NCBI GenBank assembly: GCA_003427395.1 | Contig: BFEA01000356.1 | Span: forward strand, 347,635 to 411,634 | Direction of reading: 5' to 3' | DNA length: 64,000 nucleotides | From: Chara braunii | Taxonomy: Eukaryota > Streptophyta > Charophyceae > Charales > Characeae | In this document: piece after piece, positions 44,075 through 54,337 of the stretch | How the letters are laid out: each line of letters starts with the position of its first letter | Numbering within the stretch: position 1 is the stretch's first letter | Translations under genes and position numbers: made by a program | Notes under the pieces: model-generated | What the model was told of the DNA's origin: nothing | Seen by the model: only the letters and a program-made list of their open reading frames with translations | Database searches by the model: none

Positions 44075-44564
44075 ATGGACGATGTAAGCCAAGGATCTGC
44101 GGCGTGACGATCGAGACTCATGGACCACACGGTGCGAATGGAATTTTTGACAAGTCACGTGCACACACACCCACATGCATTCTTATACGTGCATAATGGG
44201 CTGAATAGCGCAGGGAAGACTTAGATACGGAGACTGACCTGACCGAGACTCACCCCTATAGTGCATGACAGCGTAGCAGAATGCTAGAACACCAGCCCAA
44301 ATCAACGTGGCAATGCTGACCAATCATACATCATGCTCATCGCAAGGTGTGTACGGGTCTGGCGCTATACCCAGGAGGGAAACGCCAGGACCGAACATAC
44401 ATAAACGAAAAAGGACGGGAACAGACGAACGGAGGGGATCGGACGAAAAGAGGGAGAGAGACGTGAATGTCCTCATCACCAAGTCTTCGCCACCAATCCC
44501 CGGATAATCCTTTGTTGCCATATCTAAAGTCCTAAAGCTGAGTCTGGATCCGACGTCATGAAGC
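44075..44564. other. Unassigned stretch
   Basis: No recognisable gene or repeat. Confidence 0.4.
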
Positions 44565-44727
44565 TCTATCTCTCTCTCTCGTAGTCTGCAGATGCAGTGA
44601 AGTCAGATGTTGGGAGGGGAGAAGAAGATGGGGGACTGAGAGGAGGAAGACGAAAAACTCTCTCATCTCTCTCTCTCTCTCTCTCTCTCCTTGGTTGAAT
44701 CAAGAACGTCTCACACCCATGCATTCC

Positions 44728-44815
44728 ATCGATAGGACGAGTAAAGACGGAATGAATCTTCTGCTGAAACAGGGAGATATGCACTGTCACCTTTTGATTT
44801 GCTCGTTCTATCGAT
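44728..44815. repeat. 88-bp foldback unit, copy 1
   Basis: Begins ATCGATAGGACGAGTAAA and ends TTTGCTCGTTCTATCGAT, which are inverted repeats of each other (~18 bp). The core reads GGAATGAATCTTCTGCTGAA then GGGAGATATGCACTG. Confidence 0.9.
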
Positions 44816-44950
44816 ACAAGTAGCATGCGTCAAGCCGTGGGGCTGGAGACAAGGTTGTTGGCCAAGGTAGAAGACTTATAGTCTCTCTCCCTCTCCCTCT
44901 CACACACACCCATACACCCGCACACACACACACACACACACACACATTTC

Positions 44951-45039
44951 ATCGATACAACAAGCAAAACGAAATGAATCTTTCGATGAAAATGTGGGAA
45001 CATACACTGTTACCCCTTTGTTTTGCTCGTTCTATCGAT
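44951..45039. repeat. 88-bp foldback unit, copy 2
   Basis: Same structure: ATCGATACAACAAGCAAAAC to GTTTTGCTCGTTCTATCGAT, core GAAATGAATCTTTCGATGAA then GGGAACATACACTG. Confidence 0.9.
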
Positions 45040-45433
45040 CCAGGTAGTGTGTGGCGAGGTGCGAGTTGGAGACTGGGCTGATTGCCAAGGTCGAAGACTT
45101 CCTCGTCTCTCTCTCTCAGTCTCACACATGCACAATTACCTTCTCTTTCTTTCCCTCTTCGATCTCCTCTCTCTCTCCTTTCGATCCCTCTCTTTCTTCC
45201 TTTACCTTTCCTTTCTCTCCCCTTTCTCTTTTCTCCTCTCCTCCTTGATCACTCTCCCATCACAACTTCTCCATCTCTCTCTCTCTCGTAGTCTGCAGGT
45301 AGCGAGAGAGTGAGGGAGAGATGGTGGACTTAGAGGGAAGGATGAAGACTCTCTCTCTCTATCACACATACACACACACACACACACACATACACACACA
45401 CACACATACGTGCGCGCATGCTCACACATTCTT

Positions 45434-45510
45434 ATCGATAGGATGAGCAAAACAGAATGAATCTACTGCTGAAACGTGGAGATATACACTGATACTTCTT
45501 CTATTTCTAG
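45434..45510. repeat. 88-bp foldback unit, copy 3 (right end lost)
   Basis: Left repeat ATCGATAGGATGAGCAAAAC and the core through GGAGATATACACTGATAC are present. The right inverted repeat is replaced by a (TAA)n array. Confidence 0.85.
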
Positions 45511-45674
45511 TATTAATAATGGTAATAATGANAACAATTGTAATAATAATAACGATAATAATAATGACAATAATAATAGTTTTTGTAATAATAATAATAA
45601 AATATTAAACGTACGTAAAGTTTTTCAATAAAGCCACTATAGAAAAGGCACCGCGTCCAACATTGACGCGCTAG

Positions 45675-45865
45675 AGTGACCGATAATCGAGCAACATTCT
45701 CCTATCTTTCCCCTTTTTTCGACCCTTTTTTTTTTTTTTTTCTCTCTCATACTTTCCCTTACACATTCGNAGTGACCGATAATCGAGCAACATTCTCCTA
45801 TCTTTCCCCTTTTTTCGACCCTTTTTTTTTTTTTTTTCTCTCTCATACTTTCCCTTACACATTCG
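45675..45865. repeat. Exact 95-bp duplication around a single N
   Basis: 45,675-45,769 and 45,771-45,865 are identical, including a T16 homopolymer, and are separated only by one N at 45,770. This is the signature of contig ends joined without merging their overlap. Confidence 0.95.
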
Positions 45866-46575
45866 CACACACCCTTTAGCCTACTGCATCGGTGCTGACT
45901 AGGTCTCGAACCGACCTCTCCTAGAAGTATGAGATAGCGTAATGGGACACTTGGATCCGAACTATCGACGTTGCAATGCAGCCTCGAATATACAGCATCA
46001 TCATCATTTCCATGGCGTAAAGGGTCTAGAGCTCTACACAGGAAGACTGCGCCAGCCCATACCATACCCAAACGAAGAAGAGGGGTGTTTAGACGAAGGA
46101 GAGGGGAAGATGGGAATGTCGTCACACCAAGTCTTCGGCACAGGCTCAAACAGTCTCTCGTCAAAATGTCTGAATCCCGATGTCGAGTCTAGATCCAATG
46201 TCGTCAAGTCTCGAGTCACAATTCTTTCTCTCTCTGTCGTAATCTGCTGATACTGAGGAGTCAGGCGGCGAGAGGGCGAGGGAGAGATGGACTTAGAGAT
46301 GAAGAAGAAGAACTTTCTCTCCTCTTTTTTTACCTTTCTCCCTCTCTCTTTCTCTTCCATACTCACAACCTCCCTCTCTCCCTCTTACGCACATCCGCTC
46401 GTATCTGGTCATATTCGTGGCTCAAATAACAATAAGAGCTAACAAGAACCATCGGTCATATAGCAATTGTGATGGCTGGCACAAATGCTTCGTGATCTTA
46501 CCATAATTGTAGCCCGTATGTGTAATTATAAAATAATAAAATAACAATGATAATAATAATAATAATAGTAATAAC

Positions 46576-46606
<31 letters not shown>

Positions 46607-46770
46607 GTAATAATAATAATAATATAAAACAGATGGAATGTATACAAGCTATTTTTTCAACCTGATGCATTATCACTTGGATGCGTTGTACTTGGAGCTA
46701 ACAGTCAGCCTCTCTTTCACATACACACATCCTTGGTCGATTCACGATCGCCTTCACACTCACACACTCC

Positions 46771-46858
46771 ATCGATAGGATGAGGAAACTCGGAATGAAT
46801 CTTCTGCTGAAACGGGAGGATATACACTGCCTTTTCTTGATTTGCTCTTTCTATCGAT
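46771..46858. repeat. 88-bp foldback unit, copy 4
   Basis: ATCGATAGGATGAGGAAACT ... TTTGCTCTTTCTATCGAT, core GGAATGAATCTTCTGCTGAA then GGAGGATATACACTG. Confidence 0.9.
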
Positions 46859-46937
46859 CCAAGTAGCGCACGGCGAGGAGCGGGTAGGAGACTTATAGAC
46901 TCTCTCTCTCTCATTCACCTACACACACACACACACT

Positions 46938-47024
46938 TCATTGATAGGATGAGCAAAAATGGAATGAGTCTTCCGTTGAAACGTGGAAATATATACTGCC
47001 TGTTTTCGTTTGCTCATTCTATCG
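46938..47024. repeat. 88-bp foldback unit, copy 5
   Basis: ATTGATAGGATGAGCAAAAA ... TTTGCTCATTCTATCGAT, core GGAATGAGTCTTCCGTTGAA then GGAAATATATACTG. Confidence 0.9.
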
Positions 47025-47190
47025 ATCCACGTAGCTTGTAGCGAGCTGCACATTGGAGGCTTAACTCTCCCTCTCTCTCGTAGTCCGCAGATACCGGGAA
47101 GTTAGATAGTGAGAGGGTAAAGAAGAGATGGCGGACTTAGAAGAGGAAGAATAACTTTCTATCTCTCCTTCCTTCTCACACACACACACG

Positions 47191-47737
47191 CTGGAGTTGC
47201 ATGCATATTACCATGCCGTAGGGGTAGATTCATCCAAATTTATTTATTTATTTGTTTATTTTATTTATTTATTTATTTATTTATTTATTCATGGGAGTTC
47301 TATGAAGTAAGTCGAGTGATCATCGACTCACCTGTCTTCTCTCTCCCGTCGTCGTCTGATTCGTTGTCGTCGCTGGCACGTAGTCAGTTCGTCGTAATCG
47401 TCGTCGAGTTGTTTTCGCCGCTACACCTCATTATCGATGGTCTGCCGTTCCACAGGTAAGTGTTTTCGGCACTTTGCTTCCTCCCTCCTTTACTCCTTTT
47501 TTCCTTCTCCTCCTCCTTCTCTCTTCTCTCCTTCTACTTTCTCTTCTCCTTCTCTCTTACGTGCGACCACCTTTCTCCTTCTCCACGTTCCCTTTCCTTC
47601 TTCCTTCGTGGTTCTTCTCCCCCTACGAGTTGTCTCTCCCGTTTTTCTCGCGCGCTCTACCCTTTGCTTTCCTACCACTAACTACCAAGTATCTCGTTTC
47701 AACGAGACAACTACTGCTACTTATTTTTAATAGAGGA
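47191..47737. other. (TTTA)n tract and a donor/pyrimidine/acceptor-like leader
   Basis: A (TTTA)n tract (47,238-47,290) precedes GTCGTCGT-rich sequence ending CCACAG|GTAAGTG (GT at 47,456). A 230-nt pyrimidine tract follows, with CACTAAC then TACCAAG near 47,675-47,690. It resembles a 5' leader with an intron on the plus strand, but no coding exon follows. 47,738 onwards is an opposite-strand Gag. Confidence 0.45.
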
Positions 47738-49508
47738 CTAGAAATCAACTAGCAGTCCCAGTATCCTGTGAAGTGTTACCCTGCCTCCCTCAGGTATCCT
47801 GGGAATGGTCTGCCCTGTGTCGGCCACCAATCTCTTATGACTATCATATTTGGTTTTTCCTTCCTTTATATAAATTGCTAGAATGGAACACTCATCCCTG
47901 AGGTGCCCTTCCTGAGCGGAGAAGAAACATCTCTGTCCAACCATGCTAGGCTTGGTTCTCTTTGTGTCTAGCTGGATTGAAGTCTCAGCCTGATCTTCAG
48001 CCACAATTTGGAGAGTCCAACTGGGATTCCCTTTGCCTTTTACCTTGTCCTTGCAGAGGCATAACCACACTCTCACTTACGTCCTTTTCTGGTGCAGGAG
48101 ACTCTTCTTTCTTCTCCTCAGTCTGTGCCCCCTTCTCTTTACCCCCTTTTCTTTTCACCGTCTCTGTGGCTTTCTTCTCTTTCCCCTGTTGGCTCAATCT
48201 GGGTTCCTTCATTCCTCTCAATATCTCTTCCCATCTTTTCTCTCACCTTTGTCCCAACTTCTTTCTTTCTGAGATTTCATTGTCCAAGTCCTGCCCTAGC
48301 ACACTGACCTCAGAAACCAGATCATCCACCCTTATTTTCATCTTACCTCTTGTGGCCACTTCCTCTTCCAGTTCTCTGCTCCGCACATTCAGGGTGACCC
48401 TCAATTGGCTCATTTCTTTTTGCAATTCCTCCTTCTCTTTCTTCAATTCCCTCACTTCCTTCCTCATTTCTTCCATATCTCTCATCAACTTCTCCACCTG
48501 GCCATCCTTCTCATCTTCCTTCTTTCCTATCCCACTTGTCTCTTCCTTGTCCCCAATCGGCCTCTTTTTCTTAGTTCTCTTGACTTTGGGAGCCTTGCCT
48601 CCTCCCTTGACCTCCCTTCCCTCTTCATCTTCTTCTACTCCTTCCCCTTTTTACTCACCCTTTCTTGTACCTCTTTCCTTCCACTCTTAATTGTCCTTTT
48701 CTTTCCAAGTTTCTTTTTCCTTGGTACCATACTGGCCCCCATGCTTCTTTTCCTCTCCTCTGTTGCCTCCTCCTCTTCCTGTTCATCTTCCTCAGCCTGC
48801 TCAGATTCCTTGCTGCTGCTTTTGGGGGAGACCCTCGCCTTGTTCTTCAACTTCTTCAGAGGTACATTATCCTCTTCTTCATTCTCTTCCTCCTTCCCCT
48901 GTGGCTCAGTCACCTCTCTTCCAATCCATAGCCCCTTCAATTACAGCCTTTTCTTTCTCGGTTGGTCTTGCCTGGACTGGGTGTAGGTCATCGACAACTT
49001 TGCCGTTATCCTTTTCCAGGTCCGACTCCCTTCCATAATTTCTCTTACTTCCTCCTTTTCGCCTTTGTCTGATCTTGCGATCAACTGCTTCCTCTTTTCC
49101 TCCTCGCTTCATTCGCCCCTCTCAGCATCCAGCTGCAAGCTCTCAATAAAGTCTTCCAGATTGGTCTCATCAAACCTTAAATCATCCTCCACATCATCCC
49201 TTGGGAATTCCCCCATGTCTCTTCATAGTCTCACCTTGCATACCCTCCATCTTGTGCATCCTGCTACCACTCCTTCAAACCTTCTCTTGTACATTCCTGC
49301 TCCACTCACATTCGCAATCTTCTCCTTGTCACCCTATTCTCTCCTGAAGGCGTACTCCTCAAGGTCTCGCAGAAAAACTCGCAGGCTATCTCCAGCCCTG
49401 TAAATGGGCAGCTCCTCCAGGTTCCTTGAGATTCTTTGTTCCCTCCTCTGCCCTCCCTTTCTCAAGGCAGGTCCAGAGGGCCCCGCCACTGCTCCTCTTT
49501 GCGCCATG
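47738..49508 (-). pseudogene. gag: Second retrotransposon Gag-like protein, decayed
   Basis: On the minus strand, Met at 49,508 starts a basic leader (MAQRGAVAGPSGPALRKGG) followed by LPIYRAGDSLRVFLRDLEEYAF, a TAG stop, and after more breaks FDETNLEDFIESLQLDAE, a Gag-like opening. Downstream are a highly charged lysine/glutamate region, a coiled coil at 48,243-48,497 (heptads in EEMRKEVRELKKEKEELQKE), and a degenerate knuckle CFFSAQEGHLRDEC, in which the second Cys appears to be Ser. The C-terminus reads RLVADTGQTIPRIPEGGRV and stops at 47,738. Several stops and frame changes mean no product. It lies downstream of the main element's integrase on the same strand and is a different Gag type, so it belongs to a separate insertion. 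Confidence 0.65.
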
Positions 49509-49808
49509 GCCTCTTCTTTTCAAGGGTCACGCCTGCACACAGAGAAGGAGCAAATGACAGGTATGAGGGTCACATTATCACCAAGGCAACATTCCTTGTT
49601 AACAGAAGTTGACAATGCCCTCCTTTATCAGATACTTACATATACGCACATATCCCCACTTACCCCTCTGCATCCACGTACGTACACATACATACATATA
49701 TATATATGTATGTATGTAGCCATATATGTATGAGCATAATCTTGGGCAATTGGGTACATACCCGCATAAGAACTGCTACACATATGCATGCCTAAATATC
49801 TTCCCAAT
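49509..49808. other. Junction between main element and second Gag
   Basis: A short (TA)/(CATA) tract (49,690-49,735) and no LTR. The main element's 3' LTR should follow integrase here on the minus strand and is not recognisable, so the element appears 3'-truncated. Confidence 0.5.
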
Positions 49809-50076
49809 CTATCCAAACTTCCGTATCGTAGCTGAGCTTACCTCTTCTCTAACTCGGAACTTCTTCAGTCTAGATCCTGAGACCCAGTCCTTCCTTGGAG
49901 TCCCATCCATCTCTTCCAGCTCATATGCCCCATGAAGTCCCTGTCTCCTGACTTTGAATGGTCCTAGCCACCGTTTGTCCAATTTCCTCGACCACTGCAT
50001 TTCCAGAGAGGAATCGTAGAGTAATACTGTCTCGCCAAACTTCTGGAGGTTTGAGTCTTACCCTAGGTAGCTTGTC
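49809..50076 (-). pseudogene. Integrase C-terminal tail, frameshifted
   Basis: In a different frame from the rest of pol, the minus strand reads WSRKLDKRWLGPFKV (GPF module of gypsy integrases) and DGTPRKDWVSGSRLKKF. This is the usual C-terminal part of integrase after the catalytic core. No chromodomain was seen. A frameshift and stops lie between 50,077 and 50,000. Confidence 0.75.
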
Positions 50077-51069
50077 CTACCTTTCCTTATCCTTTCCTCT
50101 GCTGTCTGCAATGTTCATGGCTGCTTCCTGCACCCTTTCTTCAGTGGCGCTGATCTGCCTTGCCCTTAGACATAGCAGTTCCTCCAAAGTTAAGTTATTC
50201 TTCAGGTCCTGCCTGCACCAACTCTTCAGGAAGCTTTCAATAGGAAATGTGGCGTGACGCCCATACCAGAGTGTCGCAGGTGCATACCCGGTCATCCTTT
50301 TTACAGTGATGTTCTCTACAAAGAACACTGTTGTTAGGAACTTTGGCCAGAGATTCGGCTTTCCACTGGTCCATTTGGCCAGTAAGTTAGTAATTGTGCT
50401 ATGGCCTCTCTCCACCGGTGCGTTCGCCTATGGATGGGCCCGAGTCGTATAATTGCCATTGACCCCCAATTCCTTCAGCAATTCTTTCACTTCCCCACAT
50501 GTGAACTCAGACCCCCTGTCCATTATAAATTCCAATACGAAAGGATATCTGAGATAATATTCCTTAATACAATCCGCCAGCGTTGCCCCGGTCTTATTCA
50601 TGATTGCTCTGCCATCAACGAACCCTGTAAGGTTGTCCCTGGCGTCAAATATATAGTTATATCCTCCAAGACCTAGTGGCATACCCAGTAGATCCAGGTG
50701 AACCACCGCCCCTACTTCCTTGATATATCTAGGATGCAGAGGTTTCTTGTACCTGATAGGCGATCGAATTTGACAGGGCATGCATGATTCACAGTATTTT
50801 CGCGTCATCTCGAACATTCCTTCCCATTAGTAGAGCACCATAGCCTTCTTATAAGTAGCTGCGAAACTCCGACGTCCTCCGACTATCGCATCATGCAACG
50901 CAGCTACTATGTCAATCTGGCGATTCCTTCCACACACGACACGTCGTGGCGGCCCCCTCTTATCCCTGATGAACAAGTGACCACCTCTCACCACATAGTG
51001 ATCTCTTATCCTGAGAGTCTTCTCACTCACTTCTCTCTCTCTTTTATCTCCTGAGAGGAGCAACCCCAT
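50077..51069 (-). pseudogene. Ty3/gypsy integrase, zinc-binding and catalytic core
   Basis: In one minus-strand frame: a zinc-binding region with ALHDAIVGGRRSFAATY (the usual second His position reads Arg) and CESCMPCQ, then the DDE core. The core shows HLDLLGMPLG (first Asp), FIMDRGSEFT (second Asp) and APVERGHS (Glu). Stops are TAA at 50,827-50,829 and TAG at 50,428-50,430. The latter sits in HP*ANAPVE, where gypsy integrases normally have HPQ, a CAG-to-TAG change between the second Asp and the Glu. The product would integrate the cDNA but is non-functional here. Confidence 0.85.
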
Positions 51070-51642
51070 TTCTAAATAGAATCCTTCTTACTCCTCTTCC
51101 TTGAATTCCTCTGAAATTTCTTCTTATTCGAACTCTCCTTCCTTCTCTTCATCAAACTCGTAATCATCCCCAATAACTATCTCATCGGCCTTCACAATTC
51201 CTCTTTCATCATTCGCTTGGACTTGTAATAGCGAATTTGTCAGATAGTACATTCTTCCCATCATGACTACTTGTTCGTCAGTCTGTTAGACTCATGCTTC
51301 GATCGTTCGTGGCTAATCAATTATCCTATAATTCTCTGCAAGGGCCAACTCCATCATCCATTCCGTATTTCTCTCGCCCCAAGGGTCATCCTCCTCTAAT
51401 GGTGTGAGTATCGGGGAAGGTTCTCTCATAAATTATGGGGGCGGATGCCACATCGGATTTCCTCTCCTCATTTCCTTACTCTCGACAAACATAAACCAAC
51501 AGTTCACGTGAGTTCGCATGTCTTCCCCTTCGTCCAAAAACCCGTCTACCAGAGGCGTTTCTTCATTAGATTCCCCTTGATTTCACCACTCAATTCTGCT
51601 CATGCCATCCGCCCTGTTTTTGTTCCCAGGGATCCGTTCTAA
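51070..51642 (-). pseudogene. RNase H to integrase linker, many stops
   Basis: Same frame as RT and integrase. RIPGNKNRADGMSRIEW, the end of RNase H, is followed by stops and an acidic linker (DEEKEGEFE, EEISEEFKEEE). Long acidic linkers of this kind are not typical of small gypsy elements. Confidence 0.65.
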
Positions 51643-52257
51643 CTAGAAGTCGAACATCCAGATATAGGTGAGCCATCTGACTATGGTTGGATATGAGGGC
51701 GAGAAATTCTTGAGCGAGTACACAAGTGCCGTAGGATCGATCCTGAGTACACACCTCCTCCCAAAGAGGTAATGCCTAAAGATCCTTAGGCAATATAGGA
51801 CCGCAAAAACTTCCTTTTTAAACTGCGAGTAGTTCCTTTCTGCCGAGTTCAGTGTCCTGCTTTCAAACCTCAGCGGCCTCTCCTTTTCTTCACTGTCTGT
51901 CTGAATCAAGACGCCTCCCAGGGCGGTTGGTCCAGCGTAAGTTTCAACTATGAAAGGTCTTTCCATAGTCGCATCAAAGTCTGGTACCCCTAGTACCAGA
52001 CCTCCCTCTCTGAGATCCTTCTTCAATTCCTTCACCACTTCCTCTTGATGGTTTTCCCATTCCCATTCCTGATCCTTCCGGACTAGCTTCCTTAGATGCT
52101 ATATTTTGCTAGCAAATCTTTCTATGAATCTCCTCCAAAACCCACAAGTACCAAAAAAACTTCGAACTTCACCCACATTTCTGAAAGGAGTAGGCCATTC
52201 CAGGATTTTATTGGTCTTCTTCTTATCAGGGCGCCGACCGTGCTCGTTGCAAATGTA
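51643..52257 (-). pseudogene. Ty3/gypsy RNase H
   Basis: Frame continuous with RT. The connection reads GRRPDKKKTNKILEWPTP and RSFFGTCGFWRRFIERFASKI, then TAG at 52,099-52,101 in KI*HL (expected Gln). The RNase H reads FIVETYAGPTALGGVLIQ, RTLNSAERNYSQFKKEVFAVL (catalytic Glu region) and FRHYLFGRRCVLRIDPTAL. The first catalytic Asp appears as Glu-Thr (VETYAG for the usual VDAS), a likely loss. Ends at TAG 51,643. Confidence 0.85.
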
Positions 52258-53240
52258 TCATAGAATGGTTACCTCTTTCACGCAGTGTCTTGACTTCACA
52301 CCACTGGCGGTGAGGTTGTACTCTTCTAGCAGAGATAAGACTTCTCTTAACCCTTGAACATGTTCCCACACAAACTTTCTTACCCCTGGAGCCACTTTTG
52401 ACTCATCCTTCTCAATCGGGCCCTTGACGACAAGATCGTCTATGTATGGCTCGGTGATCTGAGGGATGATTGGCTGCATTACCCTGATCATGCTTCGTTG
52501 CACCATGGCCACAACATTGGTCCATCCTTGCGGCGCAACATTCATATGGACTAATCCCCTTGGCGTGTGCATCGCCGTGATGGGACGGTCTGCCGGATAG
52601 ACTGAAAACTGATCATATCCAGAGTAGAGGTCGATGAGGGACACAATCGACCTACCTGCACAAGCTTCTGATAACTGGTCAGCATTGGGCAGACCCCCTG
52701 CATCCCTTACAGTTACCGCGTTCAGTTGGAGGTCTTGCACCCATCTGAGAACTCCATTTGGCTTTACAAAACAGAACCAGGGAGAGGCATATGGTCCACT
52801 TGAGTACCCTGCCACATCCATGCGGATCTTCCCATCTAGGTACTCTACCACCCTTCTGCGATCCTCAGGATTGGGATACTTAGCCCCTCGGACATTCCAT
52901 GGCTCATGGGGTATTGTATGAATACGGATCATTTCTATCTTGTCCACATCCAACCTTCAACGTTGATCATCGTTGAACGCATATGCCCCATGTTTTTCAC
53001 ATATCACTTCTTTTACCAAGTCCTCCTCTTGCCTTGTCAGAAAACCAGGTTCCCCTATTATCAGTTATTTCTCAGTCTCATCGTCGATACGACAAGGCCC
53101 GTTCTGGATGCGTTCCCTCATTCGCTGTATCAGTTCTCTTTCCTGATCATAATACACCCCTTCTTCTTGACTCAGTAGAACTGGCACAGGGTGGCTCTTC
53201 TTATCTACCGTCTTGTACCTCCTTTTGGAGCCCTGCTTGA
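52258..53240 (-). pseudogene. pol: Ty3/gypsy reverse transcriptase (YIDD) of the main element
   Basis: The frame runs from about 53,240 (KRRYKTVDKKSHPVPVLL) into an RT domain: YASPWFCFVKPNGVLRWVQD, SLIDLYSGYDQFSV (motif A), TPRGLVHMNVAPQGWTNVVA (motif B) and PYIDDLVVKGP (motif C, YIDD). Stops are TAA at 53,065-53,067, TGA at 52,957-52,959 and TGA at 52,258-52,260. The 231-codon open part holds all RT motifs. It differs clearly from the plus-strand RT (YMDD, FSKFDIRHG), so the two elements are separate lineages. RT copies the element RNA into cDNA. Confidence 0.9.
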
Positions 53241-54337
53241 GCCCACCCCTAAAAAATGTTGACCGGCAGCTTGAGCATTCGGCGCATGCGGCACTATCAT
53301 CTGAGTAGAAGGAGGCAGCCGGTAAATGAGGTCGACCCTTCCTCCTTCCGGATCGTCCTGGATTCTTTCTGTGAGTGCCCTGACTGCGTCCGGATCAGTC
53401 ATCCTATAAGCCGATACCAGTTTCACTGCGTCACTGATATTTGTTAGACTTAATACAAGTCATTTGGCTTCTTCATCATCTGACTCCTCTTCTTCTTCTT
53501 CCCATTTCAATTCTTTCCTTCTACTCTCAGATTCCTCGAACGTGTAAGATCCTGCATTGAGCCTGTTCTTCGAGCTGTGCGGGCCTGTGTTCCTACAGGT
53601 AATAACCTCGAAGTTCCCACAGGTAGGATCGCACAAGATGACGAACATAGTGTCGTCATGCTTGTTCATAATGACTGATTCAGATCTGCACAGGAATGAC
53701 CTTCCCAGCAATATTGGAAGGTCCAAGTTGGGCATGACGTAAAAGCACGTACGTACCTTGACTCTTCCTATTTTTATGACCACATTTGATGCGACACCAG
53801 TGTATCCGGTCTTGCCGCTGGCTCCGTTGAGGAACCCGCAATCATTCTCATCCACCTCCAACCCTAGTCTTACCACGGTTTTCCCATTTACAATATTCAT
53901 TTGTGCCTCGGTATCAACCATCCCAGGATACATCTTTCCCTTTATCATAATATCAATGAACCCTGTTCCCACAAATTTCCAGTCCATTTTGCTTCCTGTC
54001 ACGCTCTAGTTAGCCTCCTTCGGAATTAAATCCTCCATTCGGACCGAGGCTACTCTCCGGCGTGATAACCTAGTCTTCACCATCTCTCTTAACTTAGGAG
54101 CTAAAGCGAGGATTTCTTTCAGGTTTAATAGTTCATTGTGCCCCTCCAGCAGTTTATTCATCAGGCCTTCCAGATCCACCCCTTCTTCGATCGAGGTTTG
54201 GTACTTTCTCTTCTTGCTTGGTCCCGTATCCCCTTTTGATCTTCCTTCCTTAGCTTCACCTTTTCTTCTCTTAGCCCTTATCTCTGCCTGCCTTTCTTCT
54301 CCCTCCCTAATCTTCTCATCCTCATCCTCATCACCCT
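53241..54337 (-). pseudogene. Pol N-terminal part with retroviral-type aspartic protease
   Basis: In the frame before the RT shift: an acidic/basic leader (KKRKYQTSIEEGVDLEG, LLNLKEILALAPKLREMV), TAG at 54,006-54,008, then the protease. The active site reads MVDTEAQMNIV where D-T/S-G-A is expected: the Gly codon is GAG at 53,907-53,909, one G-to-A change from GGG. LDLPILLGRSFL (the ILLG motif) follows. TGA at 53,460-53,462 precedes VLSLTNISDAVKLVSAYRM, and a frameshift near 53,245 leads into RT. Protease would be inactive. Confidence 0.8.

Larger units (their letters stand above)
44565..47190. repeat. Higher-order cluster of foldback units and CT/CA tracts
   Basis: The region is built from repeated modules. 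One is an 88-bp foldback unit (listed separately). It is followed by a GTAGCNNNNGGCGAG...GGAGACT stretch, then CT and CA tracts. A further module reads TCTCGTAGTCTGCAGAT..GAGAG..GATGG.GGACTTAGAG.GGAAGA (44,575-44,665; 45,287-45,355; 46,233-46,320; 47,075-47,160). Module order repeats about four times, with two (TAA)n arrays inserted (45,513-45,606; 46,529-46,625). Confidence 0.7.

Noticed and set aside
47962-48690. 242-codon plus-strand frame rich in Ser, Phe and Leu
   Set aside because: It is the antisense of the charged, coiled-coil Gag on the minus strand; the composition is that of a shadow frame.
48405-48986. 193-codon plus-strand frame rich in Phe and Leu
   Set aside because: Also a shadow of the minus-strand lysine/glutamate-rich Gag.
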